Shown: one piece after another, positions 1 through 12,023 of the stretch
Numbering within the stretch: the stretch's first letter is position 1
How the letters are laid out: each line of letters opens with the position of its first letter
NCBI GenBank assembly: GCA_002914845.1
Contig: JXTC01000061.1
Span: forward strand, 360,704 to 424,703
Direction of reading: 5' to 3'
DNA length: 64,000 nt
Origin: Trema orientale
Taxonomy: Eukaryota > Streptophyta > Magnoliopsida > Rosales > Cannabaceae
Program-made: the position numbers and the translations under genes
Notes under the pieces: model-generated
What the model was told of the DNA's origin: nothing
What the model saw: the letters and a program-made list of their open reading frames with translations, nothing else
Databases searched by the model: none

Positions 1-980
1 TACAATCTAAAAGTGTTGTTGATTTTGTCCAAATATTAGAGACTAATATTATATAGAAACTCTCATCAGCTTCTATTTATCTTATTCTTATCCCTAATAA
101 TTATTTATATTTCTCCTATATATATATATGAAAATTTATTCTTTATATTGGACTAATCTCTCAATTTTGTAAGGAAAGAAAATTTCTTCCTCATAATTTA
201 TTTACATGAGATGCTCACAACAATTTGGAAGCAGTAAATTTTCTTCTGAAGAACTATTCTCAATAGCATCACAAGCCTCTACAAAGAATTATTGTTGGCA
301 AGCAAGCTGAATATAATTATTGAAGTTTCACATAAACAATACTCAAGCTCATCTCTAAAGTGTTGCTCACATGCAACATACTCTTTTTCCTTCCTAGAGA
401 TTTTTTCCACTGGGTTTTGCTCTACTAAGGTTTTAACGAGGCGTTGTTGAGGTTGGGTAAATCTAATAGAAATGTTTCGGTATGATTATTTAGATCCTGA
501 TCAGAGCCTTATACTTTTCGAGTTCGCTTGCAATTGGCACCAAATCTTCTCTTGGACTGAAAAAAGTGTTTGGAGAAACCATCAATGAGCTCTTTCAGTT
601 ATCAGATTCAAGACAAATCAAAGTTGAGCTTGATGAGCTCTAGCGAATGATCACATCTACTATAGCTCAGGGGACTTAATGTTTTGGAGTTTTTCGAATT
701 TTTGGGATTAATCCTAAGACATGGATTAGTGCTAATTAAGCACAAAAATTATTGACCTAAACTACATGTCACTTGGATGCAAACTACACGTCACTCAAGC
801 CCAAACTACACGCCGTTTTGAAAGGGTCCTCTGCATGTACAAGCTGCCCGACGTCTCTAGAAAGCTCCAGAACCTTCCAACTTGTGCTCAAAGAACTTGT
901 AGCTCAAGTGCTTGAAGAGCAAGCCGCCCCACGCTTCAAGAAACCTCCAGAAAGTTCTAACTGCCACTTCATTCTCTTAT

Positions 981-1080
981 ACACTAAGTACTTACAAGTC
1001 AAGTACTTGTAGACTAAGTACTTACAAGCCCAGTACTTGTAGCCTAAGTACTTATAAGAGAAGTACTTGTAAATTAAGTA
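981..1080. repeat. Three 30-bp tandem units with internal inverted repeat
   Basis: Units begin at 981, 1011 and 1041, with a partial unit from 1071. Each contains CTAAGTACTTAC and, about 12 bases on, AAGTACTTGT, so each unit is partly self-complementary around AAGTACTT. It lies about 70-165 bp upstream of the TATAAATA at 1147, so it may be an enhancer-like repeat in the U3 part of an LTR. That role is inference. Confidence 0.85.
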
Positions 1081-1520
1081 AACTTAGTCATTTGACACCT
1101 ATTTCCCTTGTAAACTAAGATCTTGTCTTACAAGGCAATTTTTGCCTATAAATAGAAGGGTACTCCCTTCATTTTGGAACACCAATTTTTTCACCTCACT
1201 AATACAAGCTCTCATCTTCTCTCTTTAATTCTTCTTTCAACTGTTCTCTCTCCCTCTTGTTCTCTTTCTTGATCGAAGCTCTCAAGCTTCCCCTTCTCTC
1301 TCTTGCTTTTATGTTCAATCCGTGGTCTAGCATCATCCACGCCACCATCCTCATTCTCCACACTTTTTCTAACTTGTGTACTTTAGTGATCTTTGGGTAC
1401 CGAGCTACTCTTCACAATCTTGTGCTTGACCTGTAGCACAAGTTCGAAGTTTTGTGCTCTCTATATTTTTTTATATAAATATATCTGTCTTGTATCTCTA
1501 CCTTGGCAAGAAATTTGTAT

Positions 1521-1620
1521 TGCTGCTCTAAGTGCAATCAATTACTACGCTTCCCCTTCCTCGTAAAATAATCTATATTGCTGCCTTAAGTGCAATCGGT
1601 TACTTTGCTCCCCCTTTTAA
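1521..1620. repeat. 58-bp direct duplication
   Basis: TGCTGCTCTAAGTGCAATC at 1521 recurs as TGCTGCCTTAAGTGCAATC at 1579, followed in both by a TTACT(A/T)(C/T)GCT(T/C)CCCCTT stretch. It is an imperfect two-copy tandem repeat inside the LTR-like block. Confidence 0.8.
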
Positions 1621-1780
1621 TTATTGTGTGCATTTATTTAGTGATCTGTGTTGTTTTCCCTCGCAACGGGTCATATCGCTTTATTTAAATTTCAGTACTT
1701 TAATTTCAGTTATTTATTATTATTTCTGATAATATAGCTGAATTTACCGTCTCGTAATTCTAACCCCTCTAATTAATTAA

Positions 1781-1992
1781 AACTGGCATATAGACGGTAT
1801 CGCCTTCGTCAGTTTCTAACTATTTATTTTCTGCACTTTATTTCTGTTGCTAACTTCTGGTTGACGCAATGGTCGGTTTATTCGCCTCAGTCAACTAGTA
1901 ATATTGAATTCCTTGTCTATTTATTTATTGCATTATTATATTACTTCTAGTCCTCAGTTGACAATATGATCGGTTTATTCGCCTCCGTCAAC
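1781..1992. repeat. Three dispersed hairpin-forming repeats
   Basis: Units at 1781-1814, 1860-1895 and 1957-1992 are each 34-36 bases. Each starts with AACTG or GTTGAC, carries a core like GGTCGGTTTATTCGCCT(C), and ends with the complementary arm (CAGTT or GTCAAC). Changes in the left arm of unit 1 are matched in its right arm, so pairing is kept. TTGAC is also the core of plant W-boxes, and here it occurs on both strands. The function is unknown. Confidence 0.7.
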
Positions 1993-2230
1993 TTTTAATA
2001 TTATTTTTATTTCTGCTTATTTTCATGCACACTAAGCGTCAATCTTGTCGAGATACATAGGAAGAATTGTTCTTATTTTGATCGCCTATCCTATTTCGAT
2101 ACGTGGAAGTGTTGTAATGACCCTTTCTGCTGTGCATCCTAATGGTCTAATCCAATTATTTCTACTTTGTTTTGATTAAGTATATGTCACACTAATTAAT
2201 CCAGAGCACAACTCCGACCCCGAACAAAAC

Positions 2231-3313
2231 TACTTAAAATTATTTTTTTTTTCACTCATAAGCAACATATTCAACATTTCAGATATATACTAGTTTCAAA
2301 TATTCAACATAAGCACGTACACTCGTTGTTAGAAAATTAAGTAATTTGATATGATAAATTTTTTTGAAAATAATATTTTAGATATTCTATTTTTTCAGGA
2401 GAAATATTATTTTTTAGTGGAAGAAATACTCCTTTTTTCGATTTAAAAAAAAAAAAGGATAATAACAAGTCTGCTTTCACTTACTGATGCACCATTATAA
2501 AAATTTTCAAAAAAAAAAAATAATAATAACAATTCAGTTTAACTTATATGATGAACTGATGAAGCATCTAAAAAACCAATTTCTAAAAGAATAATAACAA
2601 TTCGGTTAAATTTATACGATAAAGTGGCAACCTGTTACACATGTAAGTGATAGTTTTACATTTATGAAATAAACCGATTAAAGAAAAAGACAAAGCGTTG
2701 ATCAAAGATAAATATGATCAAAGATAACTAATGAATATAAAAATAAATTAAAATAAAAAAGAGAATGGTCATTGATAGTTGATAATAAGGACAAAATAAA
2801 AAAAAATGTAGATTTGATAGGGGCCGTTTTTGGGATCACCGTTCATTATGTAAGGTAGATATAAAAAAAATGGCAAAAAAATTGTTTTATGAATTAACTA
2901 ATTGCTTTTAGGATAGAGAAATTTTAAAAGAAAAAAATGAAAGACAGTGAATTTGATTGGAGTCTTTTACATTCCTTTTTAAAATTACACTGGTTTAGGA
3001 TAAGATATTGTTGATGTTCAATGCCTAACAGCTAAAGTTTTGTTAATTAAAAACTTCCACTAAAATTTGTTTTTATCGGCATTTTAAAAATGTATTTTCT
3101 CCACCCAACGCTTCTTATGATATTTTTAGAATTAAACTATCTAGCTTATTAGCATTCTTATAATAATGTGATTATTAAAGGAAATAAAAACATTAATTAT
3201 CAAGCACGTTATTCGCGAGAATAAAAAATTCTTTTGTCTTTTCCCCCTTTTTCTCCATCAATTAATCGATTAGTCTTCATACATACTTTTGTCTAATCAA
3301 TTTTTTCCTTTTG
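2231..3313. other. AT-rich intergenic DNA
   Basis: No credible coding frame was found. The stretch has several A-runs and T-runs of 8-12 bases and short direct repeats such as AATAATAACAATTC(A/G)GTT at about 2520-2605. I see no recognisable gene or complete element. Confidence 0.6.
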
Positions 3314-3321
3314 AAATGCTT

Positions 3322-3599
3322 GAGCTCCATTTGGAATCTGAATTTTGGGAAAGAAAAAAAAATTGAATAGATTTTATTTTCTCTTATTTGAATTCAAAAA
3401 ATAATCGACAGAAATATTTTTTTAAGAAAAACGAGAGTTAGATTTAATATCTTTTTTTAGTATATAGAATGTTAATATATTAATTAATATAGCTAAAAAT
3501 ATTAAAATAAAGTCTGAAAAATTTTAAGAAAAATATTTTGCTTTTTTTTTTTCTTCACAATTTTTTTTCCTCTAATATCCAGATTCCAAACAGAGCCTT
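3322..3599. mobile_element. hAT-like MITE, 278 bp
   Basis: The left end reads GAGCTCCATTTGGAATCTG and the right end, reverse-complemented, reads AAGGCTCTGTTTGGAATCTG. These are imperfect terminal inverted repeats followed by A-rich subterminal DNA on both sides. It is flanked by the 8-bp near-identical direct repeats AAATGCTT (3314-3321) and AAATTCTT (3600-3607). An 8-bp duplication is the usual mark of hAT transposition. It has no coding capacity, as expected of a MITE. Confidence 0.7.
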
Positions 3600-3607
3600 A
3601 AATTCTT

Positions 3608-4201
3608 GATGTCAATTTTCTTTAGTCTTGGCTTAGAATGAAATATGCATGTCCCCTTCTGCTTGTCATTATGTTTGTATAATATTAATTGTGATTCCTT
3701 CTCCCTCGTTTGGTCCAAGAAAGCATATGATTGTTTTGCGGATCAGTACCAATAGTTAAGATGTGCATGTAAAATTTTTTATTTTCTCTTCTCTATTGGG
3801 TGATTTTTTTTTTCCTGATTTTTTTCCATTTGTTTTCACAACTATTGTTTAGAAAGAATAATGCAAAGGGACATTATATGGTGTTGACATCATATGATAT
3901 GTCAGTATTTTATTTAGTCATTATAATTACAATTCAAGTAGAACTTATGTGAGACTCGACTATTAATTATAATCACTCAATAATAGAATGGCACGTTGTA
4001 CTCTTAAGATAGTGATGGTTTAGCATAACAAAGTTAAACCAATTACGCTAGTAACTTAAAACACAATATTACAATATACTAGGACTCCACACCACTACTA
4101 TATATATGCATACACATATATGAGTTGCATATACATATATGTTTCCCCCATTTTCACATTGTCTCACATAAGTAAGTAATATATAAGCAAACCTAACACT
4201 C
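3608..4201. other. Intergenic and 3' flank of P450 copy 1
   Basis: AT-rich DNA without a coding frame. It ends in alternating purine-pyrimidine CATATATATG-type strings at 4095-4145, just downstream of the P450 stop codon, and will include that gene's 3' UTR and polyadenylation signals. I could not place these exactly. Confidence 0.5.
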
Positions 4202-6511
4202 CTAGTCATAGAGCTCTACGTTAGATAATCTAGGCTTCGGAACAACAATCAAAGGTGTAGATTTCTCCAACACAACACCAAGTTTCTCTTGAGAATCCAG
4301 CTTTGCGCCACTCGGCAGTTTCCACTCAAACAAGTGCAACAACGTAGCCAGCACGTGCATAAGCATCCTCTCGCCCAGAGGAAGCCCAGCACATATTCTC
4401 CTACCAGCCCCAAAAGGAATGTACTTGAGATTGTTCCCAAAGTAATCCAATTTGGACTCTTCGTGGGCCTCCAAGAACCTTTCGGGCCTAAATTCTGTTG
4501 GGCTGGCCCAAAACTGAGGGTCCCTTTGCATGGCCCAGGCGTTGAGAAAGACCTTAGTGCCCTTGGGAATGGTATACCCTCCCACGGTGCAAGACGTGGT
4601 TGGGGAACGAGGCAGCAGAAGTGGGGCCGCGGGGTGCAGTCTCAGCGCTTCTTTCACGACAGCATGGAGATAAGTCAACTGACTTAGGTGGGACTCTTCG
4701 ACGTTGTTGTCGTTTCCCACCACGTCGGATAGCTCCGCTTGACATTTTGCGAGTGTGTACGGATGTTTCATAAGTTCTGTCATTGTCCACTCTACCATTG
4801 CCGAAGTTGTATCTGTCCCACCTATCACTATGTCCTGTTCATGAAAAGAATGCCAGAAATGAGCAATATTGTCGATCGGCAAACTAAACTAAACTAGATT
4901 TGAATGTGTAGGCTAATTAGTAATAACTTCTGCTTTCAAAAAAGAAAAAAAAAAGTAATATAACTTCTGCTTCAAAGTGAGTAAACAAATAATATTAGAG
5001 AGAAGATATTTTCAAAAGAAGTATACTAATATCAAAAGCATGCATCACAATAATTTATTGGTGATCTTGCTGGACTTATAAGAACTCTATATAATCCACT
5101 CAGACACTACCATTCTAACATTTTTTTCATAAATAACAACAAATGTTTCCAAGCTTAAACAAGTACATAACTAAGAAAAAAGCTAAGCATAATTGATGAT
5201 GATGATCTACTAATGTCAATTAAAATTAAAAGAGTTTGTGTACGTTATACTTTTTAGATCACGGCACAAGATATATACATATGAAAAAAAATAGAGTTAT
5301 AACAAGCCTCTTTTATGTTTTTTCTTAATTATTTTTATTTTAATTCCTGTAATTGAAAAGGGGGAAAAAAAAGTTACCAAAAAAATAACAGTAATTAATC
5401 AATGATAGAAGAAAAGAATTGCATCTTCGCCAATATTTAGTTTCATCGATTTCTAAGAAAAGACAAAGAAGGTTAGTATAACAAGAAGTTTTAACTTATT
5501 AAGATCAGTATATGTGTATATACGTATATATATTACCATAAGCATAGCCTTGATCTCGGTCGAAGAAATCGATCTTCCAGTGTCACGGTCTTTAAAATCC
5601 AAGAGGACCTGCAAAAAATCCTTGCCTTGATGTTTCTTTTCTTCTGCATGAACATGATCTCGATGATCTACTTCGCATGATTTTCTTTTCTGAGCAATGA
5701 CAAAGTCAAAAATCCGCTCGAGCCATCTTGAGACCTTCTTCATGTTCCTCTCCACTCCTTGCACGTCCAAGCATGCAAGCACCGGGAAGAAGTCCGAAAT
5801 ATTAGGCTTGCCTAGCAGCGAAACGAGTTGCGAAACCGCAGTCCTAAACTCGGCCCCGAGACGTTTTTCCTCCTCACCATCAAGTGAACCACCCCAAAAC
5901 ATGCTTGTTATCATATTAATCACAGTTAGAAACGCCAATTCGCCAATGTCGATTGGCATCCCAACCTTGTTATAGATATCTCTAACACTTTTCTTGAGCT
6001 CGTTCCTCCTAAGCGTGTAAAAAGCATCGAGATTTTCATTACTAAGCATTTCTCTTACGAATATTTTTCTCAACAAGCGCCACTGAGGACCGTACGGAGC
6101 AAAGGCAATATCGTTTCCACCAAAAGAGAAGGCCAAGGAAGCTATACTAGGGTTTCGGTTAGCAAATATTATGTCATGGTCACGTACCACTTCTTTTGCC
6201 AAAGATGGAGAGCTTATAATGACGCAGAGTTTGCGCCCTATGGAGAGCTTGTAGATTGGGCCGTAAACTTGGGCCAGTTCCATGAACATCTTGTGGAGGT
6301 CCGGCCCAAGGTACGGGAGGTGGCCTAGCAGTGGAAAGCCTTTTGGTCCCGGAGGCAACTGGAGTAGTACTGACCTCTTTGTTGTTCTTAGCCTTTTGAT
6401 CAGCCATAGCAACCAAAGCATACCTAAGATGAAGGTAAGTGCTAAGGCGAGTGGTAATTGCCAGAATGAACTTTCAAAGACGTTCCTAACATCCAAAGTG
6501 AGAAATTTCAC
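4202..6511 (-). CDS. CYP706: Cytochrome P450, CYP706 family, copy 1 (two exons)
   Basis: Exon 1 is 5537-6511 (325 codons) and exon 2 is 4202-4834. The 702-bp intron begins ATG|GTAATA and ends ACAG|GAC, in phase 0, giving 535 aa. Landmarks are an N-terminal membrane anchor (about 18-38), the PPGP hinge (53-56), C-helix WxxxR (W144-R148), I-helix GGTDTT (330-335), K-helix ExxR (E387-R390), FRPERF (440-445) and heme loop PFGAGRRICAG with Cys473. Expected role: NADPH-P450-reductase-dependent mono-oxygenation at the ER membrane. Its closest match from memory is cotton CYP706B1 ((+)-delta-cadinene 8-hydroxylase), and other members act on sesquiterpenes or flavonoids; the substrate here is unknown. 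It is the most divergent copy of the array (FGAGRRICAGLPLGER versus FGSGRRNCAGIAMAER distally). The start codon precedes the anchor directly. Confidence 0.93.
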
Positions 6512-7329
6512 TCAGTATAATTTAAATAGTCTTTTTGTCAGAATGAAATTTCTCGTTGAAAAACTATTATATATACATATGTGTGTGTATATATATATAT
6601 CCAAATAAGGGTGACTTTTAACCAGATCAAGAAAAAGACGCAGCATATTTTAAATTTAAATAGTAATAGGAATGCTGTTAATTTTTATATCTTCTATTTT
6701 TTCTGTTTTGTTCTTGTTTTTGTTTTTGTTTTGTTTTGTTTTGTTTTTTTTTTTTTTTTGTGAGTTGTGATTTCCTAATTTACTTAGAGAGGGCTAAAAG
6801 CACGAATTAAACTTCCCTATTTTCACTATCTATGAGTCTAGCTAACGTTTTCAACAAGACCAAACCCATGCTTGCCGGGATGTGACATAATTATCGACTC
6901 ATGCCCCAGTTCTTCCAAATTTGTTTAAAGTACAGCCGTTGTGAACCCTTCACCTCATATTTAAACAAATATTATCTCTTGCCTTGTCTGGAAACATAAA
7001 GGGGCAATATGACCAAATAGAAAGCCTTTATGAGGAGTTTTCTGCGCACCATAAGTGGAATGAGATCAGTTGATCTCAATTTTTATTGTCCTTTTCGTGA
7101 GCCACTAATTATGTGACGTTACATAGCCACTAAATAATAGAAATATTTTGTGAGAACTCTTAAAAAAAAAATCATTGGAACTCATGGTTCTGGTGATCCC
7201 TTTTACTAATTAAATAAACAAAAAGGGTAAGTCACAAAACTTAAAACAGCACTCTTTCAATATTTATGGATTCGGAAGTGTTGATTTTACCCACCAATTT
7301 GTTTACACATATGAAGTTAAAAACTTTAT
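6512..7329. other. Upstream region of P450 copy 1
   Basis: This should contain the promoter of the minus-strand P450. It has alternating TATA at 6570-6600 and a T/G-rich run (TTTTGTTTTG repeats then a long T run) at 6700-6760. Several TATA-like strings prevent choosing one. No gene is seen. Confidence 0.45.
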
Positions 7330-7501
7330 TTTTCTAAAACCCTAGCGGGGAGGTTAATTACCCGTCCCACTAAGTAATGTATATAAAATAAATAAAAAAT
7401 ATTATGATTATAATACATACGTAACATACGTAAATACACATAAATAAATATATGTAATATACTATTTTATTGAATACAACTAATTTTACTGTGTTATTAT
7501 A

Positions 7502-7538
<37 letters not shown>

Positions 7539-7702
7539 ACCAATTCTTCAAATATTTTTCAAAAATAAGTATGTGTACTTGCCTACCCGTACAGTACAGA
7601 GGATACTAGAAGTAGAACTCGCCCCAGTAACTAAAACGTAGGGCGGGAATGGGCACAGGTAAGGGCCGGATAACCTTACCCGTCACTCCGCCATCCCTAG
7701 TA
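7330..7702. mobile_element. Possible DNA-transposon relic with GC-rich ends
   Basis: The left part has CCTAGCGGGGAGG and ACCCGTCCCAC. The right part has GGCGGGAATGGGCAC and ends in CCGCCATCCCTAG, whose complement CTAGGGATGGCGG is a common start of plant non-autonomous elements. The ends are GC-rich in an AT-rich setting, with a (CT)n tract between. No target duplication was identified, so this is a weak call. Confidence 0.3.
7504..7533. repeat. (CT)n microsatellite
   Basis: About 15 perfect CT units lie upstream of P450 copy 1. It is likely length-polymorphic. Confidence 0.9.
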
Positions 7703-9280
7703 GTTCTATCGACTGATTCTTGATCATTATATAACAAATGGCTTTAAATTGGCCAGTTTTGACTTTTAATAATACACACATTATTTAGGAGTTTTAAACA
7801 CACTCATATATATATGCACATATATAATAATATCAAGAGGACTTACTTTGTCATCATTCTGCCTTGGTTTGAAGACTGATATCAGTTTCTTAGTTGGGAG
7901 CAATCCTAGTATTCCGATCGATGTTCATATGATCTCCTGCCCACAGTGAAACAAGTCATCCTGTAATTATTAATATCTAGCTCATTCAGTTTAATTTATT
8001 CAGGTATTTATTACTTTTTCATTATTAAAAAATAAAAATAAAAAAGAAAAAGAAAAAGAAAGCGCGTATACGAATTTCTACTGGTCCTGCTTCTTCGATC
8101 TGCACCATAAAAATATATGGCTATAAACTAGAAAGAGGAAGAGCTCTTACATATGAAGCAAGGGATCAGAAAAGAATTAAAACAGTAGTAAGAATGCAAA
8201 GCTAAGTGATCATGAAGATTATTTACGTAAATTGACAATTAATTAAGCTTATAAGTTATAATATAAAGCCGCTATATACAGACCAAGAATATTGATTTGC
8301 TAACTCACTCAATTCTGAAGGCACCGCAACAACGTCAACTACTGAATCGCTCACTCTCACTGATTACTCTCTTATGAATTTGCTCATCCACATCGTACTT
8401 ATTATATATCTCATGCTCTCAAGTATTTTGGGTATATATAAAGGATGGAGATCACCTGTGTCCCCGTTCTCTGTCCCCTACTCTGTCCCGTTCATAAAAA
8501 AGGGCCACGTGTACCCCAAAAGAAAATAGTACTAGACCTTGTTCGGAGAGTACATTTATACCAACAGCCAATTGATTAATTTTTCATTTATCATACTACA
8601 ACTGAAGGAGAGAAACAAAAGGCAAACTCTCTCTCATCTCAAGAAATATAAATTGACTCTTAGTAAATTCAAGTCGAACTGAACAGTACAAAGGCTTCTC
8701 CCATCTCTAGTCAGTTTACCAATCAATAAAGCGCAGTCTTTCCGATCTGGTTGACGTTTTTTTCTTCTTTCATAAGGAAAACTAAATGGAATGGAATGAA
8801 GAAAGTGGATCTGAAAAGCTTAACCTCTGGTCAATGAGATTATTCTCAAACAAATTGAATAAATGATTCAATGTCCTCAAAAAGAAAAAATTCTAAATCA
8901 AATTGTTCCATTTAATAGAAAAAAGAATGAAATAAATATTATCAGAGTAATTTCTTCCAAGTCCTTAATTGGTGATCATTTGGTAATATATACTCCTGAA
9001 TTAACGGATTTGTGACGATCTTTTTAGTTAAAAAAAAAGTTAAAAATTGGACAAAAAAAAGGTATGTGACATGCAATTTTAAAGAAAAAAGCCATCTTAA
9101 TTATTTCAGATTCACAGGCCTAAGGTTTGGGAAGACTTTTTTTATTAATATCTTCATCCAGGGACCAAATAATTAATGCATAAAAAATTCAAAGATCTTT
9201 AGTGTGACAAAACCTTAATTAAATGTCAGTAATCTGAAAGCCATCTTGAGTTTTTAGTTATAATTAACTCATTTATATAT
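7703..9280. other. AT-rich intergenic DNA
   Basis: No coding frame is supported. A CCCCGTTCTCTGTCCCCTAC string with flanking repeats around 8460-8520 resembles transposon-derived sequence, but I could not find its ends. Confidence 0.45.
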
Positions 9281-9523
9281 GTGCACCAATCCAGTAGGTT
9301 TTTTTTTTTTTTATCTATGTATAGGTATTAATTTGGCTAATAAAAATTTAGTATGCACATTTTTTTATTGTAAAAAATAAGAAAGAGAAAGAACATTAAT
9401 GATACACGTTTTTTCATGTACTTCATTATAACCGTTAGATCACTATTAGATGATGATCCAACGGCTAAAAAAAAAATAACTGCCCATAAATAAAAGAAAA
9501 AAATACCTATTGAATTGGCAACC
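9281..9523. mobile_element. MITE family M1, copy 1
   Basis: About 243 bp. The ends are inverted: the left begins (T)GCACCAATCCAGTAGGT and the right finishes ACCTATTGAATTGGCAACC. Inside each end is a poly(T)/poly(A) run and a short palindrome (CTATGTATAGGTA). The core carries AATGATACACG and GATCCAACGGCTAAA. Copies 2 and 3 share these strings throughout. It is flanked by AT/TA repeats, so the target duplication cannot be resolved. It is non-coding. Confidence 0.85.
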
Positions 9524-9542
9524 ATATATATATATATAAAGA

Positions 9543-9800
9543 TTGTCAATTCAATAGGTATTTATATATATATATTCTTTATTAGTTTATTTGGGCGTAC
9601 TTGAGTTTCTACTTATAATTTAACTCATTTATACACGTGTATATAGTCTTTATTCAGTTTAGTCCGCCCATCTAGAGTTTCCAGTTATAATTAACTCATT
9701 TATAATATATATTCTTTATTAGTTTATTTAGGCGTACTTGAGTTTCTACTTATAATTAACTCAATTATATATATTTATTCAGTTTAGTCGCCTTTTGGGC
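9543..9800. repeat. Imperfect 137-bp tandem duplication next to a stray MITE end
   Basis: ATTCTTTATTAGTTTATTTG starts at 9574 and recurs at 9711, and each is followed by GGCGTACTTGAGTTTCTAC and TTAACTCA. Just before, TTGTCAATTCAATAGGTATT (9544-9563) is an inverted copy of the right end of MITE copy 1, so 9504-9563 could fold as a hairpin. Confidence 0.7.
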
Positions 9801-10644
9801 GTACTTATGGCTGCCGAGGCTTTTATTTTTTTTAAAACAATTTTCTGTATTCGAGTGTTTGACTTATATGTACGATGCTTTGGTCTTTCGGACGTTTTTA
9901 TTTTCCCTTACTTTTTTCTGTTTTTTCCCCATCCTATTCAAAAAAGGAAAGAACATATACAAATAGCGACGACATACCTGTTAAGTAGCTATATATAAGT
10001 TTGTTTTGTTCTTATATATTTAGCAAGGCAAATAGTCTATCTTCTTTATTTGTAGGCTTTATTATACTCTGTTCTTTTTATATACGCATTATTCTTAATA
10101 GTTATATTCTTAATAGTTGTAATAAGAAATTTTAGCCTCCTATCCTTCCTTTTTGAATCTTTGATTGCATTAAATAATATTCTTTGATTAATAAACTCTC
10201 GATGCTTTTTGCAGCCGAATCATATCTTGAGTTTGAGGGGATGTTAAATAACTATATCTGTGTTTATCATTATTTATTTAATAAGGATAGAATAGTCTTT
10301 TATCTTTTTTGTCATGTGCTCTTTTTTTTTTATGTACGCTTTATTTTAGAAAGTTTCAACAAGAAACCTTAATCTCATATTCTTTCTCCTCCATTTTCGG
10401 ATTGCATGATGATATATAATTAATAGCAACGTGTCTTCGAATTTTGTTTGAGAGAACTTGATGGCTACTTTATATATTTAGAAAATGTAACCTGCATTAA
10501 TGTCGATTTAAAAGGATTTGCGATTACGATATGTCTAACTTCAGAAAAAGTTGATCACCTGTTATTGGACCAATAAAACCCGCCAACTCGATTCAATGGT
10601 CTAGATATTATGAATCCAATTCTGCCAAATAATTTAGACTTTAC
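9801..10644. other. AT-rich intergenic DNA
   Basis: Short frames exist, but none shows a known family, codon bias or splice context. Nothing else was recognised. Confidence 0.5.
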
Positions 10645-11529
10645 GGCCCATTTGATCACTAGAATGAAATTTGGAATGGAAAAGCCATTCCAACAAAAAG
10701 TCCATTCCATTATTTGTTTACACATTCCATTGTTTGTTTACACATTTGGGTTATAAAATTCATATTCCATGGTAATTCTAATTCCACCAAATAGAGGAAT
10801 TACAAGTCAACCGGCCATCTGTGTAATCAATTTTCTATTCTTTAAAAATATCTAAAAAAGTTACTTTACTCTTTTTATCCTAAAGTACAGATTGTGTCCT
10901 TTTAGTTCAGGAGTTATTTAGTTCATATGGTATCTTTTTATATGGAGTAGATGAAATAAAGCTCACTATCATATTTTGAGCTCTTTTTTTTTTTTTTTTT
11001 TAACGTTGCAGGAGTTAGTGTTAGTCCATTATTATTTTAGTAAATATTAAATAATAAATAATTGTTTAAATAAATTAAACATTATATTTTTTTAATCTAA
11101 ACAGGAGATAACTTTTTTAATTAATTAAATTAATAGCTTTTAAATCAATAATAATGGTGTGTTATTTTATAAAATCTTGTATACATGAATAATACATCAA
11201 ACTGTATACGGTATGATATGTTATTTTCTGAAATCTGTCTTTAAAATTTTTATTTTTTTAAAAAAGAATTTTCTAATGCAAAAAATACATAAATAAATAG
11301 GAATTAGTTTTTGTACTAATTTTCTAATAGTAAGGGTGTTTTCATCTATATAATGTTAATTCCATTCCGTTCCATAATAAACCAAACATAGTAATCCCCA
11401 TTACACTGATTCCAACATGTTAACCAAACAACTCAATCGATTTTCTTTTCCATTCCATTCCTATTCTAAGTCTATTTCTATTACCATTCTTATTCTTTTT
11501 CTATTTTTATTTAGCAACCAAACACTACC
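10645..11529. mobile_element. Probable non-autonomous DNA transposon, about 885 bp
   Basis: The left end GGCCCATTTGATCACTAGAATG leads into GGAATGGAAAAGCCATTCC. The right end is rich in CCATTCCATTCC and closes with AGCAACCAAACACTACC. TTTGGTT/AACCAAAC termini with GGAATGGAA subterminal repeats in inverted orientation are typical of plant hAT-like non-autonomous elements. No intact target duplication was identified and no transposase was seen. Confidence 0.5.
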
Positions 11530-11616
11530 TTAGAATTCCCGCTCTCCTCGGGATAATCGTCTACATGTGAATCACGTGCCCTACTTTTAATCATCAAATT
11601 GAATGTGAGTGAGGTC

Positions 11617-12023
11617 CATGGCAGGGTCAGGACTTAATTATAATAGAGCGACAATTTCAAAAATGCAATAATAAAACAAAAAGTTACTAAAATTTTATAA
11701 TAGTACTACTCAACCAAACGAAAATAAAGTAGATTCCCTAAAAATTTGAATTTTCTTTCCATCAATTTCTTATTTTTATGAAGGAATTGTCTTTACGTAT
11801 CTAAATTTACGACAAAAAGAAAGTTTAGAATACATGTGAAAATTGAATAAATGACTTTTGGATAAAATACATGTGAATTAATGATAATCAGGACATAATT
11901 GTTACAAATATATTTTAATAAGGGCAAAATAGGGAAAAAATTTATTTCATATCTAAAATTAATAAAAAAGAACAAAATTGAGTAGGGGCCATTGCCACAT
12001 GCGCCCCCTTCCATCCACCCCTG
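11617..12023. mobile_element. Non-autonomous element of the CAGTGGCGGA-type family, copy a
   Basis: It starts CATGGCAGGGTCAGGAC and ends GCGCCCCCTTCCATCCACCCCTG. The complement of the right end (CAGGGGTGGATGG) matches the class of plant elements ending CAGTGGCGGAGCC. A second, related copy lies in the intron of the 14-17 kb P450. The class comes from recalled motifs and the boundaries are approximate. Confidence 0.45.

Larger units (their letters stand above)
360..2230 (+). mobile_element. Copia-like LTR retrotransposon remnant (3' end plus LTR-like block)
   Basis: Around 385-460 lies the string CCACTGGGTTTTGCTCTACT followed by AAGGTTTTAACGAGGC. I recognise this as the sequence plant Ty1/Copia elements carry between the end of pol and the 3' LTR. 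A short purine tract (CAGGGGACTTAATG, about 669-682) follows, then a long non-coding, repeat-rich block with a TATAAATA box at 1147-1154 and pyrimidine-rich leader-like DNA after it, as in an LTR U3/R region. The far end is uncertain; 2226-2230 is a guess from a terminal ACA. The 5' part would lie outside the window. It is a fossil with no coding capacity seen here. Family assignment is by recalled motif, not by alignment. Confidence 0.42.

Noticed and set aside
773-1118. Two overlapping 68-79 aa frames
   Set aside because: They cross the 30-bp tandem repeats of the LTR-like block, and the protein repeats (STYKPST-like) simply reflect those repeats.
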